From contig NZ_OU745390.1 in assembly GCF_916618955.1 (NCBI RefSeq), positions 248,001 to 312,000 on the forward strand: a stretch of 64,000 nt of DNA, written 5' to 3'. Below are positions 27,015 through 35,604 of this stretch, piece after piece. Position 1 is the stretch's first letter. Every line of letters begins with the position of its first letter. The notes below the pieces were generated by a model. The model did not search any database. It worked only from the letters and a program-made list of their open reading frames with translations, and was not told where the DNA came from. This DNA is from Pseudomonas sp. Marseille-Q3773. GTDB taxonomy: Bacteria; Pseudomonadota; Gammaproteobacteria; Pseudomonadales; Pseudomonadaceae. The translations under genes were made by a program, and so were the position numbers.

Positions 27015-27824
27015 ATGCAAAACCGCATCATGATCACTGGCGCCGGGTCCGGCCTCGGTCGCGAGATCGCCCTGCGCTGGGCGCGCGAGGGCTGGCGCCT
27101 GGCGCTGGCCGATGTCAACGAAGGCGGCCTGCGCGACACCCTGGAAGGCGTACGCAAGGCCGGCGGCGACGGCTTCGTCCAGCGCTGCGACGTGCGTGAC
27201 TACAGCCAGCTCACCGCCCTGGCGCAGGCCTGCAGCGAGCAGTTCGGCGGCATCGATGTGATCGTCAACAACGCCGGTGTCGCTTCGGGCGGGTTCTTCG
27301 CCGAACTGTCGCTGGAAGACTGGGACTGGCAACTCGCGATCAACCTGATGGGGGTGGTCAAGGGCTGCAAGGCGTTCCTGCCGCTGCTGGAGCGCAGCAA
27401 GGGGCGCATCATCAACATCGCTTCGATGGCGGCGTTGATGCAGGGCCCGGGCATGAGCAACTACAACGTGGCCAAGGCTGGCGTGCTGGCCTTGTCGGAG
27501 AGCCTGCTGGTGGAGCTGCGCCAGCTCGAGGTTGCGGTGCATGTGGTGTGCCCGTCGTTCTTCCAGACCAACCTGTTGGACTCGTTCCGCGGGCCGAACC
27601 CGGCGATGAAGGCGCAGGTGGGCAAACTGCTGGAGGGATCGCCGATCAATGCCGCGGAAATCGCCGACTACATCCACCGGCAGGTTGCCGCCGGCGAATT
27701 CCTGATCCTGCCCCACGAAGCCGGGCGCCAGGCCTGGCAACTGAAACGCCAGGCGCCCGAGCAGCTGTATGACGAGATGGCCGACATGGCAATGAAAATG
27801 CGTGCCAAGGCCCATTCACGATGA
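27015..27824 (+). CDS. Short-chain dehydrogenase/reductase
   Basis: A 269-residue SDR. The Rossmann motif TGAGSGLGREIA is at residues 7-18 and NNAGVASGG near 90. The catalytic Ser-Tyr-Lys are in IASMAALMQ and YNVAKAG. It is the classical SDR length and most likely uses NADP(H), since no acidic residue stands at the usual NAD-selecting position in the second strand region (inference). Substrate unknown. ATG at 27015 fits the domain start better than upstream alternatives. Confidence 0.9.
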   Translation: MQNRIMITGAGSGLGREIALRWAREGWRLALADVNEGGLRDTLEGVRKAGGDGFVQRCDVRDYSQLTALAQACSEQFGGIDVIVNNAGVASGGFFAELSLEDWDWQLAINLMGVVKGCKAFLPLLERSKGRIINIASMAALMQGPGMSNYNVAKAGVLALSESLLVELRQLEVAVHVVCPSFFQTNLLDSFRGPNPAMKAQVGKLLEGSPINAAEIADYIHRQVAAGEFLILPHEAGRQAWQLKRQAPEQLYDEMADMAMKMRAKAHSR

Positions 27825-27944
27825 TTGGTCTGTAAGACAAGTTACATCGACATGTAGGGAGCTTCTGAATCGTAGCGGAACTATTGAGTAGCCAGATGTC
27901 CGCAAGGCAGGCTCCGGTTTTCCGTTTCGCTGGAGGACTGGAGC

Positions 27945-28124
27945 ATGTTGGTAATAGGACGCGAAGTGGGGGAAGTCATCATGATCGGCGATGACATTCG
28001 GCTCATGGTGGTGGAAGCGCGCGACGGGGTAGTACGCTTTGGCGTGGATGCACCGCGCGAGGTGCCGGTGCATCGGGCCGAGGTGTACAAGCGCATCAAG
28101 GAGGCTAAGCAAAGCAAGACCTGA
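27945..28124 (+). CDS. rsmI: CsrA-family RNA-binding regulator RsmI
   Basis: A 59-residue CsrA-family protein: MLVIGREVGEVIMIGDD, then VRFGVDAPREVPVHRAEVY. It binds GGA motifs in mRNA leaders and is titrated by RsmX/Y/Z small RNAs in the Gac/Rsm system. The RNA-contact residues at both ends are present: Arg6, VHR near residue 43 and the first beta strand. The sequence differs from housekeeping RsmA (ILTRRVGE in place of VIGREVGE), and the position after actP fits rsmI of P. putida, one of three paralogues there (recalled). The ribosome site GGAGGA with extra GGA triplets suggests control by Rsm proteins themselves. Confidence 0.88.
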   Translation: MLVIGREVGEVIMIGDDIRLMVVEARDGVVRFGVDAPREVPVHRAEVYKRIKEAKQSKT

Positions 28125-28197
28125 TGGCGCCTGCCCTGGCCAGTTCGGTGGCAAACCCACCCCACAATGGCTTGAGCAGGCCTGGGGCAGCGCCATG

Positions 28198-28226
28198 CCG
28201 TTCGAGCGAGTTTGCCCCCCGAACGG
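28198..28226. terminator. Weak hairpin between rsmI and yheU
   Basis: CCGTTCG...CGAACGG arms around a 15-nt loop, between the convergent stops. No U-tract, so only a possible transcript end. Confidence 0.35.
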
Positions 28227-28236
28227 GCCAGCCCTG

Positions 28237-28464
28237 CTAGTCGAGCAGTTCGCGCGGCACATCATGCCTGGCCAGCAACTGGCACTGCTGGCTCTCCGGG
28301 TCGAACAGGATGAACGCCTGGCCCTTGGCCAAGGCCTGGCGCACCCGCAGCACGCGAGTTTCCAGCGGGGTATCGTCGCCGTTGTCGGTGCCATCGCGGG
28401 TGACAAAGTCTTCGATCAGGCGGGTCAGGGTTTCGGCTTGCAGTTGGTCGTAAGGGATCAGCAT
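28237..28464 (-). CDS. yheU: YheU-family protein (UPF0270)
   Basis: A 75-residue protein starting MLIPYDQLQAETLTRLIEDF, with VTRDGTDNGD. This is the YheU/UPF0270 pattern (IP-x-L-x-PETL-x-x-LIE-x-F-V-x-R-x-GTDYG). Function unknown. Single gene, convergent with rsmI. Confidence 0.88.
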   Translation of the reverse strand: MLIPYDQLQAETLTRLIEDFVTRDGTDNGDDTPLETRVLRVRQALAKGQAFILFDPESQQCQLLARHDVPRELLD

Positions 28465-28558
28465 GATGGGCGTTGCCTAGGGTGTGGGTGCGGGCATGCT
28501 ACGCGAAACATTCGGCATTTTGGCGCCGCGATGGGCTGCAGAACAGCCCACGGGGCCC

Positions 28559-29743
28559 TCAACCCTTGTGACCGACCAGGCTATCCACTGCGGGTACCCG
28601 CGTCTCGCTCTCCATCTGCGCATCATGTTCCAGCTGGTGGCTGAAGCGCTCCAGGGACGCATTGGCCGGCTGCGAATCGCTGGCAAATACCGGCGGGCTC
28701 AACAGGTACGCCGACAGCAACCGGCTCAGCGCCGCCAGGCTATCGATGTGGGTGCGTTCGTAGCCATGCGTGGCATCACAACCGAACGCCACCAGTGCGG
28801 TGCGAATGTCGTGGCCTGCCGTTACCGCCGAATGGGCATCGCTGAAGTAATAACGGAACAGGTCGCGGCGCACCGGCAGGTCGTGGTCGCCAGCCAGTTT
28901 CAGCAGGTGTCGCGACAGGTGGTAGTCATAAGGCCCCGATGAGTCCTGCATGGCCACGCTCACCGCATGTTCGCTGGAGGCCTGGCCGGGCGCCACCGGG
29001 GCAATGTCGATACCGACGAATTCGCTGACATCCCAGGGCAGGGCACCGGCGGCGCCCGAACCGGTTTCCTCGGTAATGGTGAACAATGGATGGCAGTCGA
29101 TCAGTGGCTGACGGCCGCTTTCCACCACGGCCTTCAGTGCCGCCAACAATGCCGCCACGCCGGCCTTGTCATCCAGGTGGCGGGCGCTGATATGGCCGCT
29201 TTCGGTGAATTCGGGCAACGGGTCGAAGGCGACGAAGTCACCAATGCTTACACCCAGCGCCTCGCAATCGGCGCGGGTGGCGCAGTAGGCGTCCAGGCGC
29301 ACTTCCACATGCTCCCAGCTGATCGGCATCTGGTCGATGGCGGTGTTGAAGGCGTGCCCGCTGGCCATCAGCGGCAGCACGCTGCCACGGAACACGCCGG
29401 TGTCGGTGAACACGCTGACCCGGCTGCCCTCGGCGAAGCGGCTGGACCAGCAGCCCACCGGCGCCAGGGCCAGGCGGCCATTGTCGAGCAATTGCCGGAC
29501 GCTGGCGCCGATGGTGTCCAGGTGGGCGGACACGGCGCGGTCCGGCGAGCTTTGCCGGCCCTTGAGGGTGGCACGGATGGTGCCGCGGCGGGTCAGCTCG
29601 AAGGGAATGCCCAGCTCCTCCAGGCGTTCGGCCACGTAGCGCACGATGGTGTCGGTGAAACCGGTAGGACTGGGGATGGCGAGCATCTCCAGCAGGACGC
29701 GTTTGAGGTAGTCGAGATCGGGTTCGGGATGTCGCTCGGACAT
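28559..29743 (-). CDS. M42-family peptidase of the NAGGN osmoprotectant operon
   Basis: A 394-residue M42-type metallopeptidase. Visible zinc-site residues include AHLDTIG (about residue 75), DDKAGVAALLAAL (about 195) and the TEETGSGA segment (about 230). This subfamily is found with the genes for N-acetylglutaminylglutamine amide (NAGGN) synthesis. It may degrade the dipeptide or process a precursor; its exact role has not been settled as far as I know. It is the third gene of the operon, separated from the synthetase by a short REP unit. AAAGGAG precedes the ATG. Confidence 0.9.
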   Translation of the reverse strand: MSERHPEPDLDYLKRVLLEMLAIPSPTGFTDTIVRYVAERLEELGIPFELTRRGTIRATLKGRQSSPDRAVSAHLDTIGASVRQLLDNGRLALAPVGCWSSRFAEGSRVSVFTDTGVFRGSVLPLMASGHAFNTAIDQMPISWEHVEVRLDAYCATRADCEALGVSIGDFVAFDPLPEFTESGHISARHLDDKAGVAALLAALKAVVESGRQPLIDCHPLFTITEETGSGAAGALPWDVSEFVGIDIAPVAPGQASSEHAVSVAMQDSSGPYDYHLSRHLLKLAGDHDLPVRRDLFRYYFSDAHSAVTAGHDIRTALVAFGCDATHGYERTHIDSLAALSRLLSAYLLSPPVFASDSQPANASLERFSHQLEHDAQMESETRVPAVDSLVGHKG

Positions 29744-29765
29744 GGTCGGACTCCTTTACTGCTGT

Positions 29766-29802
29766 GCCGGCCCCTTCGCGGCTTACCCGCGAAGAGGCCG
29801 GC
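29766..29802. repeat. Single REP unit within the NAGGN operon
   Basis: GCCGGCCCCTTCGCGG...CCGCGAAGAGGCCGGC, a hairpin with a short loop. Lies between the synthetase stop and the M42 peptidase gene and could lower expression of the latter. Confidence 0.8.
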
Positions 29803-29808
29803 ACGGGT

Positions 29809-31554
29809 TCACGCCAAAGGCCGGCTATGCGGAAACAGCAAGTCGATGAAACGCTCGGCGGTCGGCTGCGGCTCGTGGTTGGCCAACCCGGCCCGCTCGT
29901 TGGCTTCGATGATCACGTACTCCGGCTGCCCGGCATCGCGCACCATGAAATCCAGCCCCACCACCGGGATCTCCAGCGCCCGCGCTGCCCGTACGGCGGC
30001 CTCGGCCAGCGCCGGGTGCAGGCGTTCGGTCACGTCTTCCAGGGTGCCGCCGGTGTGCAGGTTGGCGGTGCGCCGCACGTTCAAATGCTGCCCAGGTGGC
30101 AGCACATCGTCGTAGCCGTGGCCCGCCGCGCCCAGGGTGCGCTCGGTCTCTTCATCGAGCGGAATCCTGCTTTCGCCGCCAGTGGCCGCCTGGCGGCGGC
30201 GGCTCTGCGCCTCGATCAGCTGGCGAATGCTGTGCGTGCCGTCACCCACCACCTGCGCCGGGTGGCGAATGGCGGCGGCCACCACTTCATAACCGATGAC
30301 CACGATGCGCAGGTCATGCCCGGCATGGAAGCTTTCCAGCAATACGCGGCTGTCGTACTGGCGCGCATGCTCGACGGCGCGGGTGATGTCTTCGATCGTG
30401 GTGAGGTTGACCGCGACACCTTGGCCCTGCTCGCCATCGACCGGTTTGACCACCACTGCTGCGTGCTCGTCGAGAAACGCCAGGTTGTCGTCGGCGTTGC
30501 CGGCCAGCTGCTGTGCCGGCACCTTGAGCCCGGCGTTATGCAGGGCCTGCCGGGTCAGGCGCTTGTCCTGGCACAGGGTCATGGTGACGGCGCTGGTCAG
30601 GTCGCTCAGCGATTCCCGGCAGCGAATGCGACGCCCGCCGAGGCTGAGGGTAAACAGCCCGGCAGCGGCGTCATCTACCTGCACCTCGATACCCCGGCGC
30701 AGAGCTTCGTCGACGATTATGCGGGCATACGGGTTGAGGTCTGCCTGCGGTCCAGGGCCGAGAAACAACTGCTCGTTGATGCCGTTCTTGCGCTTGACCG
30801 CAAAGGTCGGCAGGTTGCGAAACCCTAGTTTCTGATACAGGCGCTTGGCCTGGCGGTTGTCGTGCAGCACCGACAGGTCCAGGTAGGCCAGGCCGCGGCT
30901 CATGAAATGCTCGATCAGGTGGCGTACCAGCACTTCGCCGACACCGGGGCGGGTGCAGTGCGGATCCACCGCCAGGCACCACAGGCTGCTGCCGTGCTCG
31001 GGGTCGTCGAATGCCTTGGCGTGGTTCAGGCCCATGACGCTGCCGATGACTGCGCCGTTGTCTTCGTCCTCGGCCAGCCAGTAGACGGGGCCACCCTGGT
31101 CAAGGGGGGTGAGCAGCTCGGGGACGACCGGCAACATGCCGCGCGCCTGGTACAAGGTGTTGATGGCCTGCCAGTCGCCGGGGTTCTGCGCGCGGCGTAC
31201 GCGGAAGCCGCGGAATACCCGCTGCGCCGGGCGGTAATCGGTGAACCACAGGCGCAGGGTGTCGGACGGGTCGAGAAACAGCTGCTGTGGCGCATGGGCC
31301 AGCACCTGCTGGGGCGCCGCGACATACAGCGCGATGTCGCGTTCGCCCGGGCACTCGCCGAGCAGGTCCTCGGCCAGCCGGGCCGGGTCGGCGTAGGTGT
31401 GGCCGATCAGCAGCCGGCCCCAGCCGCAATGTACGGCGCGCGGCTGGTCGTGGGGCTGGCTGCCATCGCCGGCCAGGCGTGCCTGCAGGCGCTCGTAGGA
31501 AGGCGCCTGGCCGCGCAGCAGGCGCTGGCCGTAAGCAGTTTCGTGGGCTTTCAT
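29809..31554 (-). CDS. ngg: N-acetylglutaminylglutamine synthetase (GNAT + ATP-grasp)
   Basis: A 581-residue two-domain enzyme. The GNAT acetyltransferase part (about residues 115-265) has LAVDPHCTRPGVGEVLVRHL as acetyl-CoA loop. The ATP-grasp ligase part (about 290-575) has VVKPVDGEQGQGVAVNL and a metal-binding end FMVRDAGQPEYVIIEANERAG (split across strands). It should acetylate Gln and join it to a second Gln, giving N-acetylglutaminylglutamine, before amidation by the product of the gene upstream. NAGGN accumulates at high osmolarity. The start lies three bases after the amidotransferase stop. Gene name from P. aeruginosa usage. Confidence 0.9.
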   Translation of the reverse strand: MKAHETAYGQRLLRGQAPSYERLQARLAGDGSQPHDQPRAVHCGWGRLLIGHTYADPARLAEDLLGECPGERDIALYVAAPQQVLAHAPQQLFLDPSDTLRLWFTDYRPAQRVFRGFRVRRAQNPGDWQAINTLYQARGMLPVVPELLTPLDQGGPVYWLAEDEDNGAVIGSVMGLNHAKAFDDPEHGSSLWCLAVDPHCTRPGVGEVLVRHLIEHFMSRGLAYLDLSVLHDNRQAKRLYQKLGFRNLPTFAVKRKNGINEQLFLGPGPQADLNPYARIIVDEALRRGIEVQVDDAAAGLFTLSLGGRRIRCRESLSDLTSAVTMTLCQDKRLTRQALHNAGLKVPAQQLAGNADDNLAFLDEHAAVVVKPVDGEQGQGVAVNLTTIEDITRAVEHARQYDSRVLLESFHAGHDLRIVVIGYEVVAAAIRHPAQVVGDGTHSIRQLIEAQSRRRQAATGGESRIPLDEETERTLGAAGHGYDDVLPPGQHLNVRRTANLHTGGTLEDVTERLHPALAEAAVRAARALEIPVVGLDFMVRDAGQPEYVIIEANERAGLANHEPQPTAERFIDLLFPHSRPLA

Positions 31555-31557
31555 CGA

Positions 31558-33345
31558 TCAGAGTCCTTGTTCGGTCAGCCACAGGTTCAGTGCCGCCAGT
31601 TGCCACAGCTTGGAGCCGCGCAACGGGGTCAACTGGCCGTGCGGGTTGCTCAGCAGGCGGTCGAGCATGGCCGGGTTGAACAGCCCCCGATCCTGGCTGG
31701 GGTCGGTCAGCAGTTCACGTACCCAGCCAAGGGTGGCGCCTTCCAGGTGCTTCAGGCCTGGCACCGGGAAGTAGCCCTTCTTGCGGTCGATCACCTCATG
31801 CGGGATCACCCGCCGGGCGGCCTGCTTGAGAACCTGCTTGCCACCGTCGGGCAACTTGAAGCGCGCTGGAATGCGCGCCGACAGCTCCACCAGGCGGTAG
31901 TCGAGGAACGGCGTGCGCGCCTCCAGGCCCCAGGCCATGGTCATGTTGTCCACCCGTTTGACCGGGTCTTCAACCAGCATCACCGTGCTGTCCAGGCGCA
32001 GGGCCTTGTCCACCGCATCGGCGGCGCCGGGGCGGGCAAAGTGTTCGCGCACGAAGTCGCCCGCCGCATCGGTTTCCAGCAGCCAGGAGGGTTGCACGGT
32101 GTCGCGGTACTCGGCGTGGCTGCGGTCGAAGAAGGCCGCACGGTAGGCGCTGAAGGCGTCCTCGGCGCCATCCACCTGTGGGTACCAGTGGTAGCCGGCA
32201 AACAGTTCGTCGGCGCCCTGGCCGCTTTGCACGCCCTTGCAATGTTTCGCCACCTCCCGCGACAGCAGGTAGAAGGCGATGCAGTCGTGGCTGACCATCG
32301 GTTCGCTCATGGCGCGGAACGCCGCCGGCAGTTGCTCGATGATTTCGTGTTCGGCAATGCGCAACTGGTGGTGGCGGGTACCGTAGTGCCGGGCGATCAG
32401 GTCGGAGTACTGGAACTCGTCGCCGCGTTCGCCGCCAGCGTCCTCGAAACCGATGGAGAAGGTCGACAGATCGTCCACACCTGCTTCGCGCAGCAGGCCG
32501 ACCAGCAAGCTGGAATCGACCCCGCCGGAGAGCAGCACGCCCACATCCACGGCGGCACGTTGGCGAATGGCCACGGCCTCGCGCGTGGCATCGAGCACGC
32601 GAGTGGTCCAGCCTTCGAGGTCCAGCTCGCGCTCGTCTGGCGTGGCGCCGTAGTGCAGCTGCCACCAGGTCTGGCGTTCCACTTCGCCATGGCGGTCTAC
32701 GCGCATCCAGGTGCCAGGCTCGAGCTTCTGCACGTTGGCCAGCAGGGTGCGTGGCGCCGGCACTACCGCGTGGAAGTTCAGGTAGTGGTTGAGTGCCACC
32801 GGGTCGAGCACCGGGTCGATGTCACCACCCTTGAGCAGTGCTGGCAGGGTCGAGGCGAAACGCAGGCGCTCGCCATTGCGCGACAGGTACAAGGGTTTGA
32901 CACCCAGGCGGTCGCGGGCGAGAAACAAGCGCTGGTTGTCGCGCTCCCAGATGGCCAGGGCGAACATGCCGTTGAGCTTTGGCAGCAAGGCGGCGCCCCA
33001 GGCGTGGTAGCCCTTGAGCAGCACCTCGGTGTCGCCGTCGGACCAGAAGGTGTAGCCCAGCGCCTGCAGCTCCTGGCGCAGTTCGGGGAAGTTGTAGATG
33101 GCGCCGTTGAACGCCAGCGACAGGCCCAGGGTGTTGTCGACCATCGGCTGCGCCGAACCGTCGGACAGGTCCATGATTTTCAGGCGCCGGTGACCCAGGG
33201 CAATCGGGCCCTGGCTATGGAAGCCCCAGGCATCCGGGCCGCGCGGCGCCAAGTGATGGGTAATGCGCTCTACCGCAGCCAGGTCGGCTGGGCGAGGGGC
33301 TTGGTCGATGGGGGTGAAACGCAACTCTCCTGCTAATCCGCACAT
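31558..33345 (-). CDS. asnO: N-acetylglutaminylglutamine amidotransferase (AsnB/AsnO type)
   Basis: A 595-residue class II glutamine amidotransferase of the asparagine synthetase family. Cys2 (MCGLAGELRF) is the glutaminase nucleophile; RGPDAWGF and the GHRRLKIMDLS segment belong to the same domain. The synthetase domain has the PP-loop LSGGVDSSLLVGLL near residue 270. It forms the terminal amide of N-acetylglutaminylglutamine amide. It is the first gene of the three-gene NAGGN operon, which is probably induced by high osmolarity. A 7-bp-arm hairpin lies about 30 bp upstream of the ATG. Confidence 0.9.
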   Translation of the reverse strand: MCGLAGELRFTPIDQAPRPADLAAVERITHHLAPRGPDAWGFHSQGPIALGHRRLKIMDLSDGSAQPMVDNTLGLSLAFNGAIYNFPELRQELQALGYTFWSDGDTEVLLKGYHAWGAALLPKLNGMFALAIWERDNQRLFLARDRLGVKPLYLSRNGERLRFASTLPALLKGGDIDPVLDPVALNHYLNFHAVVPAPRTLLANVQKLEPGTWMRVDRHGEVERQTWWQLHYGATPDERELDLEGWTTRVLDATREAVAIRQRAAVDVGVLLSGGVDSSLLVGLLREAGVDDLSTFSIGFEDAGGERGDEFQYSDLIARHYGTRHHQLRIAEHEIIEQLPAAFRAMSEPMVSHDCIAFYLLSREVAKHCKGVQSGQGADELFAGYHWYPQVDGAEDAFSAYRAAFFDRSHAEYRDTVQPSWLLETDAAGDFVREHFARPGAADAVDKALRLDSTVMLVEDPVKRVDNMTMAWGLEARTPFLDYRLVELSARIPARFKLPDGGKQVLKQAARRVIPHEVIDRKKGYFPVPGLKHLEGATLGWVRELLTDPSQDRGLFNPAMLDRLLSNPHGQLTPLRGSKLWQLAALNLWLTEQGL

Positions 33346-33376
33346 AGGTCCTTACCGGTTTTTCCGTTGGGGAGGG

Positions 33377-33397
33377 AGTGCCCCGGATTAGGGCACT
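33377..33397. promoter_or_regulatory. Inverted repeat in the asnO leader
   Basis: AGTGCCC-CGGATTA-GGGCACT, perfect 7-bp arms, centred about 42 bp upstream of the asnO ATG. It could be an operator or an RNA hairpin in the 5' leader. Confidence 0.4.
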
Positions 33398-33512
33398 TGA
33401 AGGAACTGACCTGTGCGGTTTGTGAGAGTTTTAGATCGATCTGTTATATACCACCGCTTCCTTTGTCAGCACTGGCTTGCCGGCGATGGGCTGCGCAGCA
33501 GCCCCGGTCCGC

Positions 33513-35477
33513 TCATTTGCCTCGAATCAACCTGCGCAAGGCAAACCGGTTCGGATGACAAGCCTCCGCCACTGGCCGCGGCAACGGCAGCGGCTCGCCG
33601 CATACCCAGGCGGCCACCAGCTCGCCACTCAGCGGTGCGGTAATCAAGCCCCGCGAGCCATGCCCGCTGTTCACATACAGGCCACCCAGCCACGGGCAGG
33701 GCACCTCTGGCACCTGCCGCGCATCGCGGCCGAGCACCGCATAGGCTTCGCTGAACGCCAGGGTATCGGCCATCGGGCCGACGATCGGCAGGTAGTCGGG
33801 GCTGGTGCAGCGGAACGCCGCGCGCCCTTGCAACTGTGCCGGGTCCAGTCCGGCGGTGCCCAGGCGCTGGGCCAGGTCGGGGGAAATTTCATCCAGCAAC
33901 GCCAGGTTGCCTTGGTGCTCGGCCACTGTCGGCGCCAAGTCTTCGCCATGAAAGTCGAAGCTCGCGCCCAGAGTATGTTCATCGTCGCGCGGTGGCGCCA
34001 CATAGCCCTCCGCACACACCACGGTGCGCAGCGCACGGCTCCCGGTAGTGGCCGGCAGGCGGGTGATCTGCCCGCGGATGCGCTTGAGCGGCAGCTGTGC
34101 ACACGGCTTGAAGCGCCGTACTTCGGCGGCCCCGGCCAGCACCACCACGGGGGCGCTGGCCAGCAGCCGTTCGCCGGCCCAGGCTTGCCATTGCTCACCA
34201 ACCTTGCGCAGGTCGAGCACCGTCTGGTGGGTCGCCAGGCGAATACCTGGGTGCTGCAACTGCTGCTGACACAGCGCCGGCGGGTGGACCCAGCCACCCT
34301 CGGGATAGAACAGCCCACCGGCCGGCAACGCCACGCCGGCCATGGCTTCGGCTTCATCACGCTGGAGTGGGTGCAAAAGGTCAGGGGCGAAGGCCGCCGC
34401 CAGTTTGCCCTGGCGCTCGGCTTCCTTGCTGTCGAAGGCCAGTTGCAGCACGCCACAGGCATCCCAGTCGCGGCCTCGCTGCAGGCGCTCCAGCTGGCGC
34501 CGGGTGTAGCCGAAACCGGACAGGATCATCTGCGACAGTGCCGTGCCATGGGCAGACAGCTTGAGGTAGAGCACCCCTTGCGGATTGCCCGACGCTTCCC
34601 GGGCCGGCCCGTCGTGGCGCTCCAGCACGGTCACCTGCCAGCCGCGCCGGGCCAGGCTGGCGGCGCTGCAACTGCCGGCCAGCCCGGCACCGATGACCAG
34701 CGCCTCGCGTGGCCCCGCTGCGGCCTCCGGGCGGGCATACCAGGGCGGGCTGGGGCTGGGCGCAGCGCCGACATAGGCGCCGTGCATCACCTCCCACTTC
34801 TTGCCGATGCCCGGCACTTTCTTCATCGCGAACCCGGCGTCGACCAGGCTGCGGCGTACCCAGCCGGTGGTGGTGAACGTGCCTAGCACGGTGCCAGGGT
34901 GCGACAGCCGCGCCAGCTGTGCGAACAGCGCCGGCGTCCACATGTCGGGGTTCTTGGCCGGGGCGAAGCCGTCGAGGAACCACACGTCAACCTGCGCATC
35001 GAGTTGCGGCAACTGTTCCAGCACGTCACCAATCAACAGAGTGAGGGTGACCCGCCCATTGGCAAAGGTGAACTGCTGGAAACCTGGGTGCAGCGCCACG
35101 TACTGCGCCAGCAGGGGTTCGCTGTAGGCCGCCAGCTCCGGCCACAAGCGCACGGCACGGGCCAGGTCGTCGCGGCCGAGCGGGTACTTCTCGACGCTGA
35201 CGAAATGCAGGCGGGCCGCGGCGCCAGCATGTTGCTCGAACAACTGCCAGGCGCAGTAGAAGTTCATGCCGGTACCAAAACCGGTTTCACCTATCACCAT
35301 GCAGGCGTGCGGGGCGAGGGCGGCAAAACGTTCTGCCAGGCGGGTTTGCCCGAGGAAGACATGACGGGTTTCCTCGATGCCTTCATTGACCGCGAAATAG
35401 ACGTCGTCATATTGCCGCGAATGGGGGCGGCCCTGGTCGTCCCAGTCGATCTGGGCGTGCTGGAGAAGGGTGGACAT
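33513..35477 (-). CDS. mnmC: Bifunctional tRNA mnm5s2U34 biosynthesis enzyme MnmC
   Basis: A 654-residue fusion. The N-terminal methyltransferase domain (about 1-240, GETGFGTGMNFYCAW as SAM loop, VDVWFLDGFAPAKNPDMW) makes mnm5s2U from nm5s2U. The C-terminal FAD oxidoreductase (from about 255, IGAGLAGSCSAASLARRGW) removes the carboxymethyl group of cmnm5s2U34. Both act on tRNA wobble uridines for Glu, Gln and Lys in the cytoplasm. Length and both cofactor sites are normal. It is transcribed alone; a REP-like hairpin (GGCTGCGCAGCAGCC, 33487) lies past its stop. Confidence 0.94.
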   Translation of the reverse strand: MSTLLQHAQIDWDDQGRPHSRQYDDVYFAVNEGIEETRHVFLGQTRLAERFAALAPHACMVIGETGFGTGMNFYCAWQLFEQHAGAAARLHFVSVEKYPLGRDDLARAVRLWPELAAYSEPLLAQYVALHPGFQQFTFANGRVTLTLLIGDVLEQLPQLDAQVDVWFLDGFAPAKNPDMWTPALFAQLARLSHPGTVLGTFTTTGWVRRSLVDAGFAMKKVPGIGKKWEVMHGAYVGAAPSPSPPWYARPEAAAGPREALVIGAGLAGSCSAASLARRGWQVTVLERHDGPAREASGNPQGVLYLKLSAHGTALSQMILSGFGYTRRQLERLQRGRDWDACGVLQLAFDSKEAERQGKLAAAFAPDLLHPLQRDEAEAMAGVALPAGGLFYPEGGWVHPPALCQQQLQHPGIRLATHQTVLDLRKVGEQWQAWAGERLLASAPVVVLAGAAEVRRFKPCAQLPLKRIRGQITRLPATTGSRALRTVVCAEGYVAPPRDDEHTLGASFDFHGEDLAPTVAEHQGNLALLDEISPDLAQRLGTAGLDPAQLQGRAAFRCTSPDYLPIVGPMADTLAFSEAYAVLGRDARQVPEVPCPWLGGLYVNSGHGSRGLITAPLSGELVAAWVCGEPLPLPRPVAEACHPNRFALRRLIRGK

Positions 35478-35604
35478 GATTGGCTCGGTTGCAGCGGATC
35501 GGCGGATTTTAAGCTATCCGGGCGGTTTGCACAGGCTGTGCCGAGCGCTTCGCGGGCGTAAATGAAATCCGCTAGTCTTGCTTATCCATTGAAGGAGCCA
35601 ATGC

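Noticed and set aside
30862..33336. 824-codon open frame on the plus strand, antisense to the NAGGN genes
   Set aside because: It mirrors asnO and ngg, which have clear family motifs. Long antisense frames arise from GC-rich third positions. Its translation has no recognisable domain.
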